From Actinomycetota bacterium (GTDB lineage: Bacteria > Actinomycetota > Thermoleophilia > Solirubrobacterales > 70-9), in NCBI GenBank assembly GCA_018268695.1, contig JAFDWD010000096.1, positions 1 through 50,524 on the forward strand: DNA of 50,524 nucleotides. The letters are read 5' to 3'. The notes below the pieces were generated by a model that did no database searches, was not told where the DNA came from, and saw nothing but the letters and a program-made list of their open reading frames with translations. Below, piece by piece: positions 7,839 to 16,399 of the stretch; the first letter of the stretch is position 1; every line of letters starts with the position of its first letter. The translations under genes and the position numbers were made by a program.

Positions 7839-8591
7839 ATGGCCACCACGGAGACCCCCGCCAGACCCAGCCCCAGGAACCGGGGGCCGATGTTCGAGTT
7901 CTTCCTCCACCCGATTCGCAGCGGCAACACGTTCGAGGAGGTCATCAATCGGATCATGGAGGCGATCCGCCTCGGACTTTTGCGGCCAGGAGATCGACTC
8001 CCGGCCGAGCGCGACCTCGCCTCGCACTTCGGCGTGTCCCGAGCCACGGTCCGCCAGGCGATCGGCTCGCTGCACCAGGCCGGCCATGTCGAAGCCCGTC
8101 GCGGCCGAGGGGGTGGCACCTTCATCGTCGACGCGCCGTCGGTGGCGAGCCGCAGGTCGACCGGCCGCACGAAATGCGACCCGGCCGATCTCGACGACGC
8201 GATCGAGATGAGGCGGCTGCTGGAAGTCGGAGCGGTGGAGCTTGCCGCCGCACGCAAGCTCACCGAGGTCGAGGCCGCCGACCTGCGGGCCGCTTCTGAG
8301 TCCTGTGCAGCCGGCGGGCTGCGCGACTATCGGCCTTTCGACTCGCACTTTCACCTCGTGATCGCCGGGCTCGCCGGGGTCCCGTCGCTGGTGCCGGCGG
8401 TCGCGACCGTTCGTAGCCGCGTCAACGACCTGCTCGACGCGATCCCACTTCTGCCGCCGAACATCGAGCATTCCAACCGCCAGCACGACGAACTGGTCAC
8501 CGCCATCCTCGCCGGCGATCCGCTCGGCGCCAAGCACATGATGTCCGAGCACCTGCTCGCCACCGCGACACTTCTGCGGGCCTTCCTGTGA
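7839..8591 (+). CDS. GntR-family regulator, FadR/FCD type
   Basis: 250 residues. A winged helix lies at about residues 30-95 (LGLLRPGDRLPAERDLASHF, then VSRATVRQAIGSLHQAGHVEARRGRGGG), followed by an all-helical FCD ligand domain with the metal-binding Asp/His set suggested by EMRRLLEVGAVELA, DSHFHLVIA and EHSNRQHDELVTAI. Its last codons overlap eutB (GTGA), so it is the first gene of the ethanolamine operon and probably senses ethanolamine or a product. It may also control the divergent decarboxylase-like gene. No clear Shine-Dalgarno precedes the ATG at 7839, so the mRNA may be leaderless or an ATG at 7890 may be used. Confidence 0.88.
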   Translation: MATTETPARPSPRNRGPMFEFFLHPIRSGNTFEEVINRIMEAIRLGLLRPGDRLPAERDLASHFGVSRATVRQAIGSLHQAGHVEARRGRGGGTFIVDAPSVASRRSTGRTKCDPADLDDAIEMRRLLEVGAVELAAARKLTEVEAADLRAASESCAAGGLRDYRPFDSHFHLVIAGLAGVPSLVPAVATVRSRVNDLLDAIPLLPPNIEHSNRQHDELVTAILAGDPLGAKHMMSEHLLATATLLRAFL

Positions 8592-9994
8592 ATCGGCGAG
8601 CGACCATCGGCGGCGAGCGCTTCACCTTCTCCTCCTTGGCGGAGGTGATGGGGAAGGCGAACGAGAAGAAGGCGGGAGATGAGCTCGCCGGCCTGGCGGC
8701 GAGCTCGAGCCGCGAACGCATCGCGGCCAAGTTCGCGATCGCCGAAACGACGGCCGCCGACCTCATCGACGAGCCCTTGGTCGAAGACGCGGTGACCGAG
8801 GCGATCCACGGGTCGCTCGATCGCGGGCGATTCGACCGCGAGCTCGGCTCGCTCACGATCGGCGAGTTCCGCGAGCTGGTGCTGCATCCGGACTTCGCCG
8901 CCCGCTGGCGGCGCGAGCGGCTCGACGAGGTGATCCCACCGGAGCTCGCGGCGGCCTCGGCCAAGTTGATGAGCGACCTCGACCTGATGCTTGCCGCCGC
9001 CCCGCTGCGCACGGTCACCCGGTGTCGGAGCACGGTGGGCGAACGAGGCGTTCTCGCGTCGCGGATCCAGCCCAACCATCCGGTCGACGACCTGGACGGG
9101 ATCGCCGTGACGGTTCTCGACGGACTGATGATGGGCTGCGGCGACGCGTTGATCGGCGTGAATCCGGCGATCGAATCGGTCGAGAGCATCGGCGCGATCC
9201 TCGGAATCCTCGGCGAGATCATCGATCGGCTCGAGGTGCCGACGCAAGGCTGCGTCCTCGCCCACGTGAGCACGCAGCTGGAAGCGCTCGCCCGCGGCGT
9301 CAAGATCGACATCGTCTTCCAGTCCGTCGGCGGCACCGAGGACGCGAACAAGGCGTTCGGGATCTCGCTCGACATGCTGGGCGAGGCACAGGAGGCCGCC
9401 CTGGCTCAGCACCGTGAAGCCCCGGGTCGCTATATCGGCGAGCAGGTCATGTATTTCGAGACTGGCCAGGGCTCGGCCCTGACGGCGGCGGCGAACCAGG
9501 GCGTGGACCAACTGACCTGTGAGGCGCGAGCGCAGGCGGTCGCCCGCCTCTACGACCCGTTTCTGGTCAACTCCGTGGTCGGGTTCATCGGGCCCGAGTA
9601 CCTGGCCGACGCCCGCCAGATCTCGCGCGCCGGACTCGAGGACCACTTCGTCGGCAAGCTGATGGGCCTGCCGATGGGGTGCGATGTCTGTTACACGAAC
9701 CACGTCGAAGCCGACCAGAACAGCAACGACGATCTGCTCGTCATGCTGGCTTCCGCGGGGTGCAACTTCGTCATGGCCGTGCCTGCCGGTGACGACGTGA
9801 TGCTCGGCTATCAATCGACCAGCTGCCATGACGTCGCCTCGGTGCGAGGCCTGCTCGGCCTTCGGCCGACCCCGGAGTTCGAACGCTGGCTGCTCGAGCG
9901 CGACGCCTGGCAGCAGGGACGGGGAGTGCGGACCGAGCAGCTCCTCGACTCGTCCGAGCGACTGCTCCTGCCGCTCATGGGAGAACCCGAATGA
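8588..9994 (+). CDS. eutB: Ethanolamine ammonia-lyase large subunit
   Basis: 468 residues, close to the usual ~455-465. Conserved EutB stretches are visible throughout: RCRSTVGERGVLASRIQPNHP, LMMGCGDALIGVNPA, PTQGCVLAHVSTQLEA, DIVFQSVGGTEDANKAFGI, ETGQGSALTAAANQGVDQ, GLPMGCDVCYTNH and CNFVMAVPAGDDVMLGYQSTS. With EutC it forms the adenosylcobalamin-dependent enzyme that splits ethanolamine into acetaldehyde and ammonia. It is translationally coupled at both ends (GTGA with the regulator, ATGA with eutC). No microcompartment shell genes or EutA reactivase are near, so the reaction is likely cytosolic and used for nitrogen or carbon supply. Confidence 0.96.
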   Translation: MNRRATIGGERFTFSSLAEVMGKANEKKAGDELAGLAASSSRERIAAKFAIAETTAADLIDEPLVEDAVTEAIHGSLDRGRFDRELGSLTIGEFRELVLHPDFAARWRRERLDEVIPPELAAASAKLMSDLDLMLAAAPLRTVTRCRSTVGERGVLASRIQPNHPVDDLDGIAVTVLDGLMMGCGDALIGVNPAIESVESIGAILGILGEIIDRLEVPTQGCVLAHVSTQLEALARGVKIDIVFQSVGGTEDANKAFGISLDMLGEAQEAALAQHREAPGRYIGEQVMYFETGQGSALTAAANQGVDQLTCEARAQAVARLYDPFLVNSVVGFIGPEYLADARQISRAGLEDHFVGKLMGLPMGCDVCYTNHVEADQNSNDDLLVMLASAGCNFVMAVPAGDDVMLGYQSTSCHDVASVRGLLGLRPTPEFERWLLERDAWQQGRGVRTEQLLDSSERLLLPLMGEPE

Positions 9995-10797
9995 GCGACG
10001 CTGACCTCGATCCGAAGCGGAGCGATCTGGCCGCCGACGCCTCGCTGGCCCGGCTGAGGGCGCTCGCCGCCGGCGTCACCCCGGCCAGGGTCCTGCTCGA
10101 AGGCCCAGGGTCTTCTTACTCGACCCGCGACCTGCTGCGGCTCCGCGCCGATCACGCGGCGGCCCGGGAGGCGATCCGCGCCGACTTGGATGTCGACGAT
10201 CCGGCGCTCGCCAGACTCATCCAAGAGTTCGGGCTCGTCGGCCTCAGGTCCAAGGCGACCTCGTTGGCGGAGTACCTGGCAAGCCCTCAGCTCGGCCGGG
10301 AACTCGCGCCAGGCTCGCGCGCGCGGCTCGAAGGGGCGGTGGGCGATTCGGTCGACCTTCAGGTCGTGATCGGCGACGGCCTCTCCCCCCGCGCGCCCGC
10401 CGACTTCGCGCCCGGGCTGTTCGAGCTCCTCTCCGCCCGGGCGGAGGAAGAGGGCTGGCGGGTCGGCCCGCCGGTCTTCATCCGTCGTTGTCGGGTGGGA
10501 GTGATGAACGAGATCGGTGAGCTGACCGGGGCCGCGGTCGTCGTGCTCCTGATCGGTGAGCGCCCCGGCCTCGGCATCTCGCGAAGCATGTCGGCGTACC
10601 TCGGTTTCCGCCCCGGGCCCGGGGATACGGACGCCGACCGAAACCTCGTCTGCAACATCCACGACGACGGCGTGTCGAACCCGGAGGCCTGCCGGCGAAT
10701 CATGTCGCTTGCCCGCATGCTGCGGGCGGCGGGAACCAGCGGGGTTCGCCTCAAGGAGTCGGCGGACGGCGCGGGACCGGCCGGCCGGTTGACGTAG
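9991..10797 (+). CDS. eutC: Ethanolamine ammonia-lyase small subunit
   Basis: 268 residues. The ATG overlaps the eutB stop. Recognisable EutC motifs include TPARVLLEGPGSSYSTRDLLRLRADHAAARE near residue 30, LQVVIGDGLSPRAP, the segment with IRRCRVGVMNEIGE and LIGERPGLGISRSMSAYLGFRP, then ADRNLVCNIHDDGVSNPEA. It contributes to the cobalamin-binding interface of the EutBC complex. The stop lies one base from the stop of the convergent RibB/flavin-reductase gene, leaving no room for a separate terminator. Confidence 0.95.
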   Translation: MSDADLDPKRSDLAADASLARLRALAAGVTPARVLLEGPGSSYSTRDLLRLRADHAAAREAIRADLDVDDPALARLIQEFGLVGLRSKATSLAEYLASPQLGRELAPGSRARLEGAVGDSVDLQVVIGDGLSPRAPADFAPGLFELLSARAEEEGWRVGPPVFIRRCRVGVMNEIGELTGAAVVVLLIGERPGLGISRSMSAYLGFRPGPGDTDADRNLVCNIHDDGVSNPEACRRIMSLARMLRAAGTSGVRLKESADGAGPAGRLT

Positions 10798-10798
10798 A

Positions 10799-11935
10799 TC
10801 AGGCGGCGAGCTCGTCCTCCTCGAGGTGAAGTTGCGAGTAGGCACCACGGAAGAAGAGCAGCGGACGGGTCCGCGGCTCCCGATGGTGGAGGTGGCGAGC
10901 GTCGCCGACGACGATCTGGTGGTCGCCGGCCGGGTGGATCGCCTCCACCTCGCAGGCGATCGTCGCCAGGGCGCCCGGGAGGACCGGCACGCCGAGGTCG
11001 TGCTCACTGAACTCGACCTCGTGTGAGGCGACGGCGTCGCCCTTCTTCGCGAACCGGTCGGAGTGGTGGCGCTGGTCTGCGGCGAGGATGTTGATCGCGA
11101 AGCGCCCGGTGTCGCGGATCGCGGCCAGGGTCTCGGAGTCATTCGCCAGGCAGGCGAGGAGCAACGGCGGGTCGAGTGACACCGAGGAGATTGCGTTGGC
11201 GGTGGTGCCGACCGGGTTCCCGGCCGGGTCACGGGCGGTGACGACCGAGACGCCGGTGGCGAAGTGGCCCATCACGTCACGCATGAGGCGCCGGGGGCCG
11301 GCGACCTCGGCGCCCCCGTCCGGCGCGGCGGCGCGGCGGTGCGCCAGGACGTCGGAGATGTCGAGGATCGCCAGTCCGTGGCGGGCGGCGAAGGCCTCGA
11401 GGTCGGCGTCGCGGGCCATGTGCCCGTCCTCCCTCATCACCTGGCAGAGGACGGCGACGCCGCCGAGGCCGGCGGCCGCGGCCAGCTCGACCGAGGCCTC
11501 GGTCGGCCCCGGTCGCTCCAGTACGCCACCGGAGCGGGCCCGCAGCGGGAAGACGTGCCCCGGCTGGACGAGATCGTCGGGACCACTCGCCGGGTCGACC
11601 GCGACGGCGATCGTGCGCGCCCGGTCGGCGGCGGAGATCCCGGTGGTGACTCCCTCACGGGCCTCGATCGGGACCATCGCCGAGTCCCCCAGTGAGGACT
11701 GGTTGCCGCGGTTGCCGATCGGCTCCAGGCCGAGCTCGACGCAGCGCTCGGTGGAGAGCGCCACACAGACCAGACCGCGTGCCTCGGCGACCATGAAGTT
11801 GATCGCCTTGGCGTCGGCGAACTCGGCCGCGACCAACAGGTCCCCCTCGCCTTCGCGCTCGCAGTCGTCGCGCAACAGGACCATGTGGCCGGCGGCCAGT
11901 TCCTTGGCGACGGCGATGAACCGATCGTCCGCCAC
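10799..11935 (-). CDS. RibB-like domain fused to HpaC/RutF-type flavin reductase
   Basis: 378 residues from GTG at 11935, two bases after the transporter ATPase stop; this start fits the usual RibB N-terminus better than an upstream one inside the ATPase gene. Residues ~5-200 resemble 3,4-dihydroxy-2-butanone-4-phosphate synthase: RDDCEREGEGDL, EAREGVTTGISAADRARTI, GHVFPLRARSGGVLE. The HTE motif that supplies a metal-binding His reads GPTE (Pro144), so riboflavin-precursor synthesis is doubtful. Residues ~215-378 form a flavin reductase (MGHFATGVSVVTA, TANAISSVSLDPPLLLACL, FAINILAADQ) that would deliver FMNH2 to the monooxygenase two genes upstream. It is the last gene of the 11-kb operon. 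Confidence 0.87.
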   Translation of the reverse strand: MADDRFIAVAKELAAGHMVLLRDDCEREGEGDLLVAAEFADAKAINFMVAEARGLVCVALSTERCVELGLEPIGNRGNQSSLGDSAMVPIEAREGVTTGISAADRARTIAVAVDPASGPDDLVQPGHVFPLRARSGGVLERPGPTEASVELAAAAGLGGVAVLCQVMREDGHMARDADLEAFAARHGLAILDISDVLAHRRAAAPDGGAEVAGPRRLMRDVMGHFATGVSVVTARDPAGNPVGTTANAISSVSLDPPLLLACLANDSETLAAIRDTGRFAINILAADQRHHSDRFAKKGDAVASHEVEFSEHDLGVPVLPGALATIACEVEAIHPAGDHQIVVGDARHLHHREPRTRPLLFFRGAYSQLHLEEDELAA

Positions 11936-11937
11936 GC

Positions 11938-13014
11938 TCAGCGCAGGATCAGGGCGTGAGATTTCTCCCAGGCAACGTCGACGCGTTGCCCGATCTCCCA
12001 CCGGGAGTCGCTGCTTGCCAAGTGGGCGTTGCGGGTGAGCGCCACCACCCTGCTCCCGGCGCCCAGGTCGACGAGGACCTGCGTCGTCGTCCCCAGGTAC
12101 ACCCGCTCGACGACCGTCCCCTTGACCCCGACCATCCCCGACCGGACCTCGTTCAACCAGATCTTCTCCGGGCGGACCGAAAGATGGACCGCTTCACCGA
12201 CCTTGCCGTCTGCGGGGACCTCGGCTTCCACGAACTCGCCCGAGCTGAGCTTTACCCCGCCCGCCTCGATCCGACCCTTGATCAGATTCGAGATCCCGAT
12301 GAAGCCGGCGACGAAGGGCTTGATCGGCTCCTCGTAGACATCCTCCGGCGTGCCGCACTGTTCGATCACCCCGTGGTTCATCACCGCGATTCGATCCGAC
12401 AGGGCCAGCGCCTCCTCCTGATCGTGCGTGACGTAGACGAAGGTGATGGCCACCTCACGCTTGATCTCCTTCAACTCGACCTGCATCTCCCGGCGCAGCT
12501 GGAGATCCAGAGCGCCCAAAGGCTCGTCCAGGAGCAGGACAGCGGGGCGATTGACGAGTGCTCGGGCGAGCGCGACCCGCTGCCGCTGGCCGCCGGAGAG
12601 CTCGGCCGGCTTCGACCGCTCCCTTCCCGTCAGTCGCACCAGCTCGAGTGCCTCACGCACCCTGACCGCGATCTCGGACTTCGGAACCCGCTTTCGCTTG
12701 AGCCCGAATTCGATGTTCCCCCTCACGTCCAGGTGTTCGAACAGGGCGTAGCTCTGGAACACGGTGTTGACGTTCCGCTTATAGGGCGGCACCCGCTCCA
12801 CCGACTTGCCGTCGAGCAGGATCCTCCCCGTGGTCGGGAGGGTGAAGCCGGCGATCATCCTGAGCGTCGTCGTCTTCCCGCACCCCGAGGGGCCCAACAG
12901 AGAGAAGAACTCGCCCTGCTTGATCTCAAGCGTGAGGTCGTCGACCGCGGTGTGCTCGCCGAAGCATTTGGTCACGCCGACGAGGTGGACGGCGGAATCG
13001 GAGGCCTCGGTCAC
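11938..13014 (-). CDS. Spermidine/putrescine-type ABC transporter ATPase (PotA-like)
   Basis: 358 residues. Walker A GPSGCGKTT at residues 41-49, Q-loop in VFQSYALFEHLDV, signature LSGGQRQRVALARAL, Walker B VLLLDEPLGALD, and switch His in VTHDQEEAL. A C-terminal TOBE domain follows (VHLSVRPEKIWL). It energises uptake with the PotB, PotC and PotD-like proteins of the same operon. The GTG start overlaps the TGA of the monooxygenase gene. The ligand need not be a polyamine: the family also handles other cationic or amino-acid-like compounds, and the catabolic neighbours argue for a special substrate. Confidence 0.93.
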   Translation of the reverse strand: MTEASDSAVHLVGVTKCFGEHTAVDDLTLEIKQGEFFSLLGPSGCGKTTTLRMIAGFTLPTTGRILLDGKSVERVPPYKRNVNTVFQSYALFEHLDVRGNIEFGLKRKRVPKSEIAVRVREALELVRLTGRERSKPAELSGGQRQRVALARALVNRPAVLLLDEPLGALDLQLRREMQVELKEIKREVAITFVYVTHDQEEALALSDRIAVMNHGVIEQCGTPEDVYEEPIKPFVAGFIGISNLIKGRIEAGGVKLSSGEFVEAEVPADGKVGEAVHLSVRPEKIWLNEVRSGMVGVKGTVVERVYLGTTTQVLVDLGAGSRVVALTRNAHLASSDSRWEIGQRVDVAWEKSHALILR

Positions 13015-14204
13015 CGCAGGCCCGCTTCGGCGAGGAGCGGGAAGACGTGTTCGCCCATCATCTTCACGCCCTGCATGGGGTCGAAGAAGTTGACCACGAC
13101 GTGATCGACGCCGGCGGCGCTCAATTCGCGCAGGGTGTTCGCCACCGTCTCGTAGCCACCGAAGAGCTGAAAGCTCTGCATGCCCAGACCGATATGCATG
13201 AACTGGTCTCTGCCGACCCCAAGATAGGGATCGTCCTGCGGCACCAACTCGATGCCCGCCTCTTCGCGATAGATATTGAGAAAGGCGGCCACGGCCTCAC
13301 GGTCGACGTTCTCTTCCAACCACTCCACCGTGCGGGCGGCCTCCTCGTCGGTCGCCCCGACCACGGCGTAGCAGGACACCGCGACCCGGACCTTGCGGCC
13401 GTATTTCGCCGCCAAGGCGTGGATCTTCTCCACCGACTCCCGTAGGCTCGCGATCTCGCCGCCCGGCACCGAGACGAACGCGCAGTCGACCTGCCGGCAG
13501 GCGAAATCGAGCCCGGTGTCCGACATCCCCGCGTTCATCAACAGCGGCCGCGGCCTGCGCGCGGGCCTGGGGGCGACCCGCGCGGCCTGGGCGCGGAAGT
13601 ACTCGCCCTCGAAGTTCACCGGCACCTCGGACGTCCACAGGTACTTCATCAGCGTCGTCGCCTCGTCGGCGATCGCGTAACGCACGTCCGAGGAAGGCAT
13701 CTCGTCGAACCCGAACTGACGGTAATCGCGCGGTACCTGGCCGGCAACGACATTGATGCCAAGCCGACCGCCCGAGATGAAATCGATCGAGGCGGCGATC
13801 TTCGCCAGGTGCAACGGGTGGAACGCGTACCCGACGTGCATGGTCGAGAACAGACCGAGGCTCTCGGTGGCGACCGCCGAGGCGGCCGCCGCGGTGGCGA
13901 AGTCAAGCGCCGCGTCGTTCCAGCCGCTGGTCCCACCCCAGCCTGACCAGAGCCCGAACTGGACCTGGGCGTCGAAGCCCTGTCGCTCGGCTTCCTTCAG
14001 CAGCTCCGAGGCGATCGGCCAGTGCCAGTAGTCCCGGTATCGCGGCAGATCGGTGAGGACGGCATTGTTCGCCGAGAGGCCGCCCTGGGCGTTCCAGCCG
14101 AACAGCGATACCTCGAGCTCGTGCCTGGCGGGCCAGACCGGCTGCCCGCCTGGGTCGAACGGGCCTCGGGTGACCTCCGCGTCGATCGCGGTCGGCGTGC
14201 TCAT
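13011..14204 (-). CDS. LLM-class FMN-dependent monooxygenase (RutA/SfnG-like)
   Basis: 397 residues of luciferase-like TIM barrel. Diagnostic stretches: FDAQVQFGLWSGWGG, LHLAKIAASIDFISGGRLGINVVAGQV (flavin-phosphate site), RYAIADEATTLMKYLW, LLMNAGMSDTGLDFACRQVDCAF. The closest groups by eye are RutA (pyrimidine ring oxygenase) and SfnG/SsuD (C-S cleaving oxygenases). It uses FMNH2 and O2 and needs a reductase partner, which the operon supplies as the C-terminal half of the RibB-like fusion. It is probably the committing step of the pathway. It sits between a SnoaL-like gene (9-base gap) and the ATPase (GTGA overlap). Substrate not assigned. Confidence 0.9.
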   Translation of the reverse strand: MSTPTAIDAEVTRGPFDPGGQPVWPARHELEVSLFGWNAQGGLSANNAVLTDLPRYRDYWHWPIASELLKEAERQGFDAQVQFGLWSGWGGTSGWNDAALDFATAAAASAVATESLGLFSTMHVGYAFHPLHLAKIAASIDFISGGRLGINVVAGQVPRDYRQFGFDEMPSSDVRYAIADEATTLMKYLWTSEVPVNFEGEYFRAQAARVAPRPARRPRPLLMNAGMSDTGLDFACRQVDCAFVSVPGGEIASLRESVEKIHALAAKYGRKVRVAVSCYAVVGATDEEAARTVEWLEENVDREAVAAFLNIYREEAGIELVPQDDPYLGVGRDQFMHIGLGMQSFQLFGGYETVANTLRELSAAGVDHVVVNFFDPMQGVKMMGEHVFPLLAEAGLR

Positions 14205-14213
14205 CGGCGGGCC

Positions 14214-14630
14214 TCAGATCCCGGCCGGCTCGGTGCCGGCGGGCAGGAGGTTCCACATGTCGGCGATGTCGCGCCAGGTTCCATCCGCGTCACGGCGCCA
14301 GACCTCCAGGGAGCGGCCGTACCGGGTGCTGCGCTCACCGTCGCTGTCGTCGTGGATGAAGTAGCAGCCAAGCGTGTAGGCGAGATCGCCCTCGATCTCC
14401 AGACGGGTCACCGGACCGTGCTCGACCGTCACCCCCTCGATCTGCTCCGGATCGGGGATCCCGGCGCGGAAGCCGTCCGGACCGAACCTCAGCTCGCCGC
14501 CCGGCGGCAGGATGATCGAGTCGTCGGCGTAGTACTGCGCGATCTGGTCGAATTCCCCTCGGTTGAACCACCCTACGTAGCGGGCCCTCCACTCGAACAG
14601 CTGCTGCTCATCATCGGTGTACTGACTCAT
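14214..14630 (-). CDS. SnoaL/NTF2-like protein (DUF4440 type), copy 1
   Basis: 138 residues, cystatin-like alpha+beta cone fold: an N-terminal helix EWRARYVGWFNRGEFDQIAQYYADDSIILPPGGE, then strands with VEHGPVTRLEIEGDLAYTLGCYFIHDD and RYGRSLEVWRRDADGTWRDIADMWN. Such small proteins are cyclases, isomerases, hydratases or accessory binders; a catalytic residue cannot be named with confidence. GAAAGGGGAAGG precedes the ATG. A second member of the same family and equal length lies at 17287-17703 in the same operon. Confidence 0.8.
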   Translation of the reverse strand: MSQYTDDEQQLFEWRARYVGWFNRGEFDQIAQYYADDSIILPPGGELRFGPDGFRAGIPDPEQIEGVTVEHGPVTRLEIEGDLAYTLGCYFIHDDSDGERSTRYGRSLEVWRRDADGTWRDIADMWNLLPAGTEPAGI

Positions 14631-14649
14631 TGCCCTTCCCCTTTCTCGT

Positions 14650-15510
14650 TCAAGTTCGTTGCCCGCGCTTCCAGCCGATCAGCCACATGGCCAGGACGCT
14701 GAGCAGGGCCGACACACACATCAGCGACGTACCGAGGGCGTTGATTTCCGGGCTCACCCCGAGGCGCACCATTCCGTAGATCAGTACGGGCAGCGGCGTC
14801 ACGCCGACCCCGGAGGTGAAGTACGAGGTGACGAAATCGTCGAAAGACAGGATGAAGACGAATAGTGAGGCGCCCGCGATCGCGGGGAGGAGCTGCGGGA
14901 GAAGCGCCAGCCGGATCGTGGTCAACGGACCGGCGCCGAGATCCAGGGCCGCCTCCTCGACTTCCTCCGAGACGCCGAGCAACCTGGTCCGCACGACGAT
15001 CATCACGAAGACACCGGAGAACGTGATGTGCCCGATCATCACGGTCAGCAAAGACAGTTCGAGGCCGATCCCGACGGTGAAGAAGTAGAAGAGCGCGATG
15101 GCCGTCGCGGTCTCCGGGGTAAGGATGCTGAGGGCGGCCAGCCGCTCGACCGCGCGGGTCGCCCGCAGACGCGTCCTGACCAGGCCGAAGGCCAACATCG
15201 TCCCGATCACCGCCCCGATGACGGTGGCGACGGCGGAGATCTCGAGGCTCTGCCGCAGGGACCGGAGCACGGTTTCGTTGCTCCAGAGCTCCGCGTACCA
15301 GTGGAGGCTCCACCCTTCGAGGTGGCTGACCGACTTGATCCCGTTGAAGGAGAAGAGGACGACGACGATCAGCGGCGCCAACAGGAACAGCGCCACCAGC
15401 GCCGTCACCGCCCAAAGGGCCAGGTGGCGCGGGTTCCGCGGTGACCGCCTGGCAGCCTTCGGCAAAGTGCGGGATGGCGATCCCGTCGGGGCCTCGGCGG
15501 TGGTCGTCAT
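14650..15510 (-). CDS. ABC transporter permease, PotC-like
   Basis: 286 residues with about six hydrophobic helices, the first at residues 30-55 (LALWAVTALVALFLLAPLIVVVLFSF). The EAALDLGAGPLTTIRLALLPQLLPAIAGA segment is the EAA loop that docks on the ATPase. The order of the operon, PotB then PotC, is standard. The ATG overlaps the TGA of the PotB-like gene. It forms the channel for import of the unknown substrate. Confidence 0.92.
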   Translation of the reverse strand: MTTTAEAPTGSPSRTLPKAARRSPRNPRHLALWAVTALVALFLLAPLIVVVLFSFNGIKSVSHLEGWSLHWYAELWSNETVLRSLRQSLEISAVATVIGAVIGTMLAFGLVRTRLRATRAVERLAALSILTPETATAIALFYFFTVGIGLELSLLTVMIGHITFSGVFVMIVVRTRLLGVSEEVEEAALDLGAGPLTTIRLALLPQLLPAIAGASLFVFILSFDDFVTSYFTSGVGVTPLPVLIYGMVRLGVSPEINALGTSLMCVSALLSVLAMWLIGWKRGQRT

Positions 15511-16394
15511 CCGACACCGCCCAGGACGATGTCGCTGCTGATCCCCGTGGTCGTGTCACGCCGCCTGATCCGCGCGATCAGCGAGGCCATGATCAACACC
15601 ATGACCATGGAGCCGATGATCACGACGGTCCAGGCCGCGGCCTGGGGCGCGTTGCCCACGGTCGAGAAGTCGTTGACGATCAGGTTCCCGATCATCGTCT
15701 GGTTGGCGCCACCGAGGAACTGGACGGTGGCGAAGTCACCGAGCGCCGGCAGGAAGACCAGCAGCGAGCCGGCGACGATCCCCTGCATCGTGCTCGGCAG
15801 GGTGACGTGGAAGAAGGTCGCCCATGGCCCTCCGTAGAGGTCCTTGCCCGCCTCGATCACCCTCGGATCCATCTGGTCCACGGCGACGTAGATCGTCAAC
15901 ACCATGAACGGCAGGTAGGAATAGGTGAGGCCGAGGATCACCGTGTAGGCATGGCCGATGAAGGCGAGGCCCGCGGCATCCGTCAGGCCCAGCTGCCGAA
16001 GGAGATTGTTCAAGAGCCCGTTGCCGCCGAGGATGGCGAGCCAGGCATAGATCCGGATCAGATAATCGACGAACCACGGCAGAGCGATCAAGAGGATGAG
16101 TGCGTGGCGGTGTCGACCGCCCATCCTCGCGACCGTGTAGGCGACCGGGTAACCGAGCAGGATGCAGAGCGCCGTCGCCGCGGCCGCGTACATGATCGTG
16201 CGGAGGAGCACCGGCACGTAGAGCGGATCGATCAAGGCGTTGTAGTTGCCGAATTCGAGGCCGAAGATCGGCGTGCCGACGAGATCGGTCGTCGACAGGG
16301 AGATCGCACAGATCATCCCCAGCGGTACCAGGAAGAAGGCGAGCAGCCACAGGGAAAGCGGCAGCAGGGAGATATTCGCCAGGCGGCCCCGCAT
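15507..16394 (-). CDS. ABC transporter permease, PotB-like
   Basis: 295 residues, six predicted membrane helices beginning with LPLSLWLLAFFLVPLGMICAISLS (residues ~10-35). The cytoplasmic EAA-type loop is at EAGKDLYGGPWATFFHVTLPSTMQGIVAG. FATVQFLGGANQTMIGNLIVNDFS near residue 215 is typical of PotB/PotH proteins. It starts 5 bases after the SDR stop and overlaps the PotC-like gene by four bases, so the two permeases are translationally coupled. Confidence 0.92.
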   Translation of the reverse strand: MRGRLANISLLPLSLWLLAFFLVPLGMICAISLSTTDLVGTPIFGLEFGNYNALIDPLYVPVLLRTIMYAAAATALCILLGYPVAYTVARMGGRHRHALILLIALPWFVDYLIRIYAWLAILGGNGLLNNLLRQLGLTDAAGLAFIGHAYTVILGLTYSYLPFMVLTIYVAVDQMDPRVIEAGKDLYGGPWATFFHVTLPSTMQGIVAGSLLVFLPALGDFATVQFLGGANQTMIGNLIVNDFSTVGNAPQAAAWTVVIIGSMVMVLIMASLIARIRRRDTTTGISSDIVLGGVG

Positions 16395-16399
16395 TCGGA

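Noticed and set aside
8351..9829. Long open frame antisense to eutB
   Set aside because: High-GC antisense shadow: it covers the conserved eutB frame, has no recognised motif and no convincing start signal.
11936..12001. Longer N-terminus for the RibB-like fusion
   Set aside because: It would lie within the transporter ATPase and does not resemble RibB N-termini; GTG at 11935 fits.
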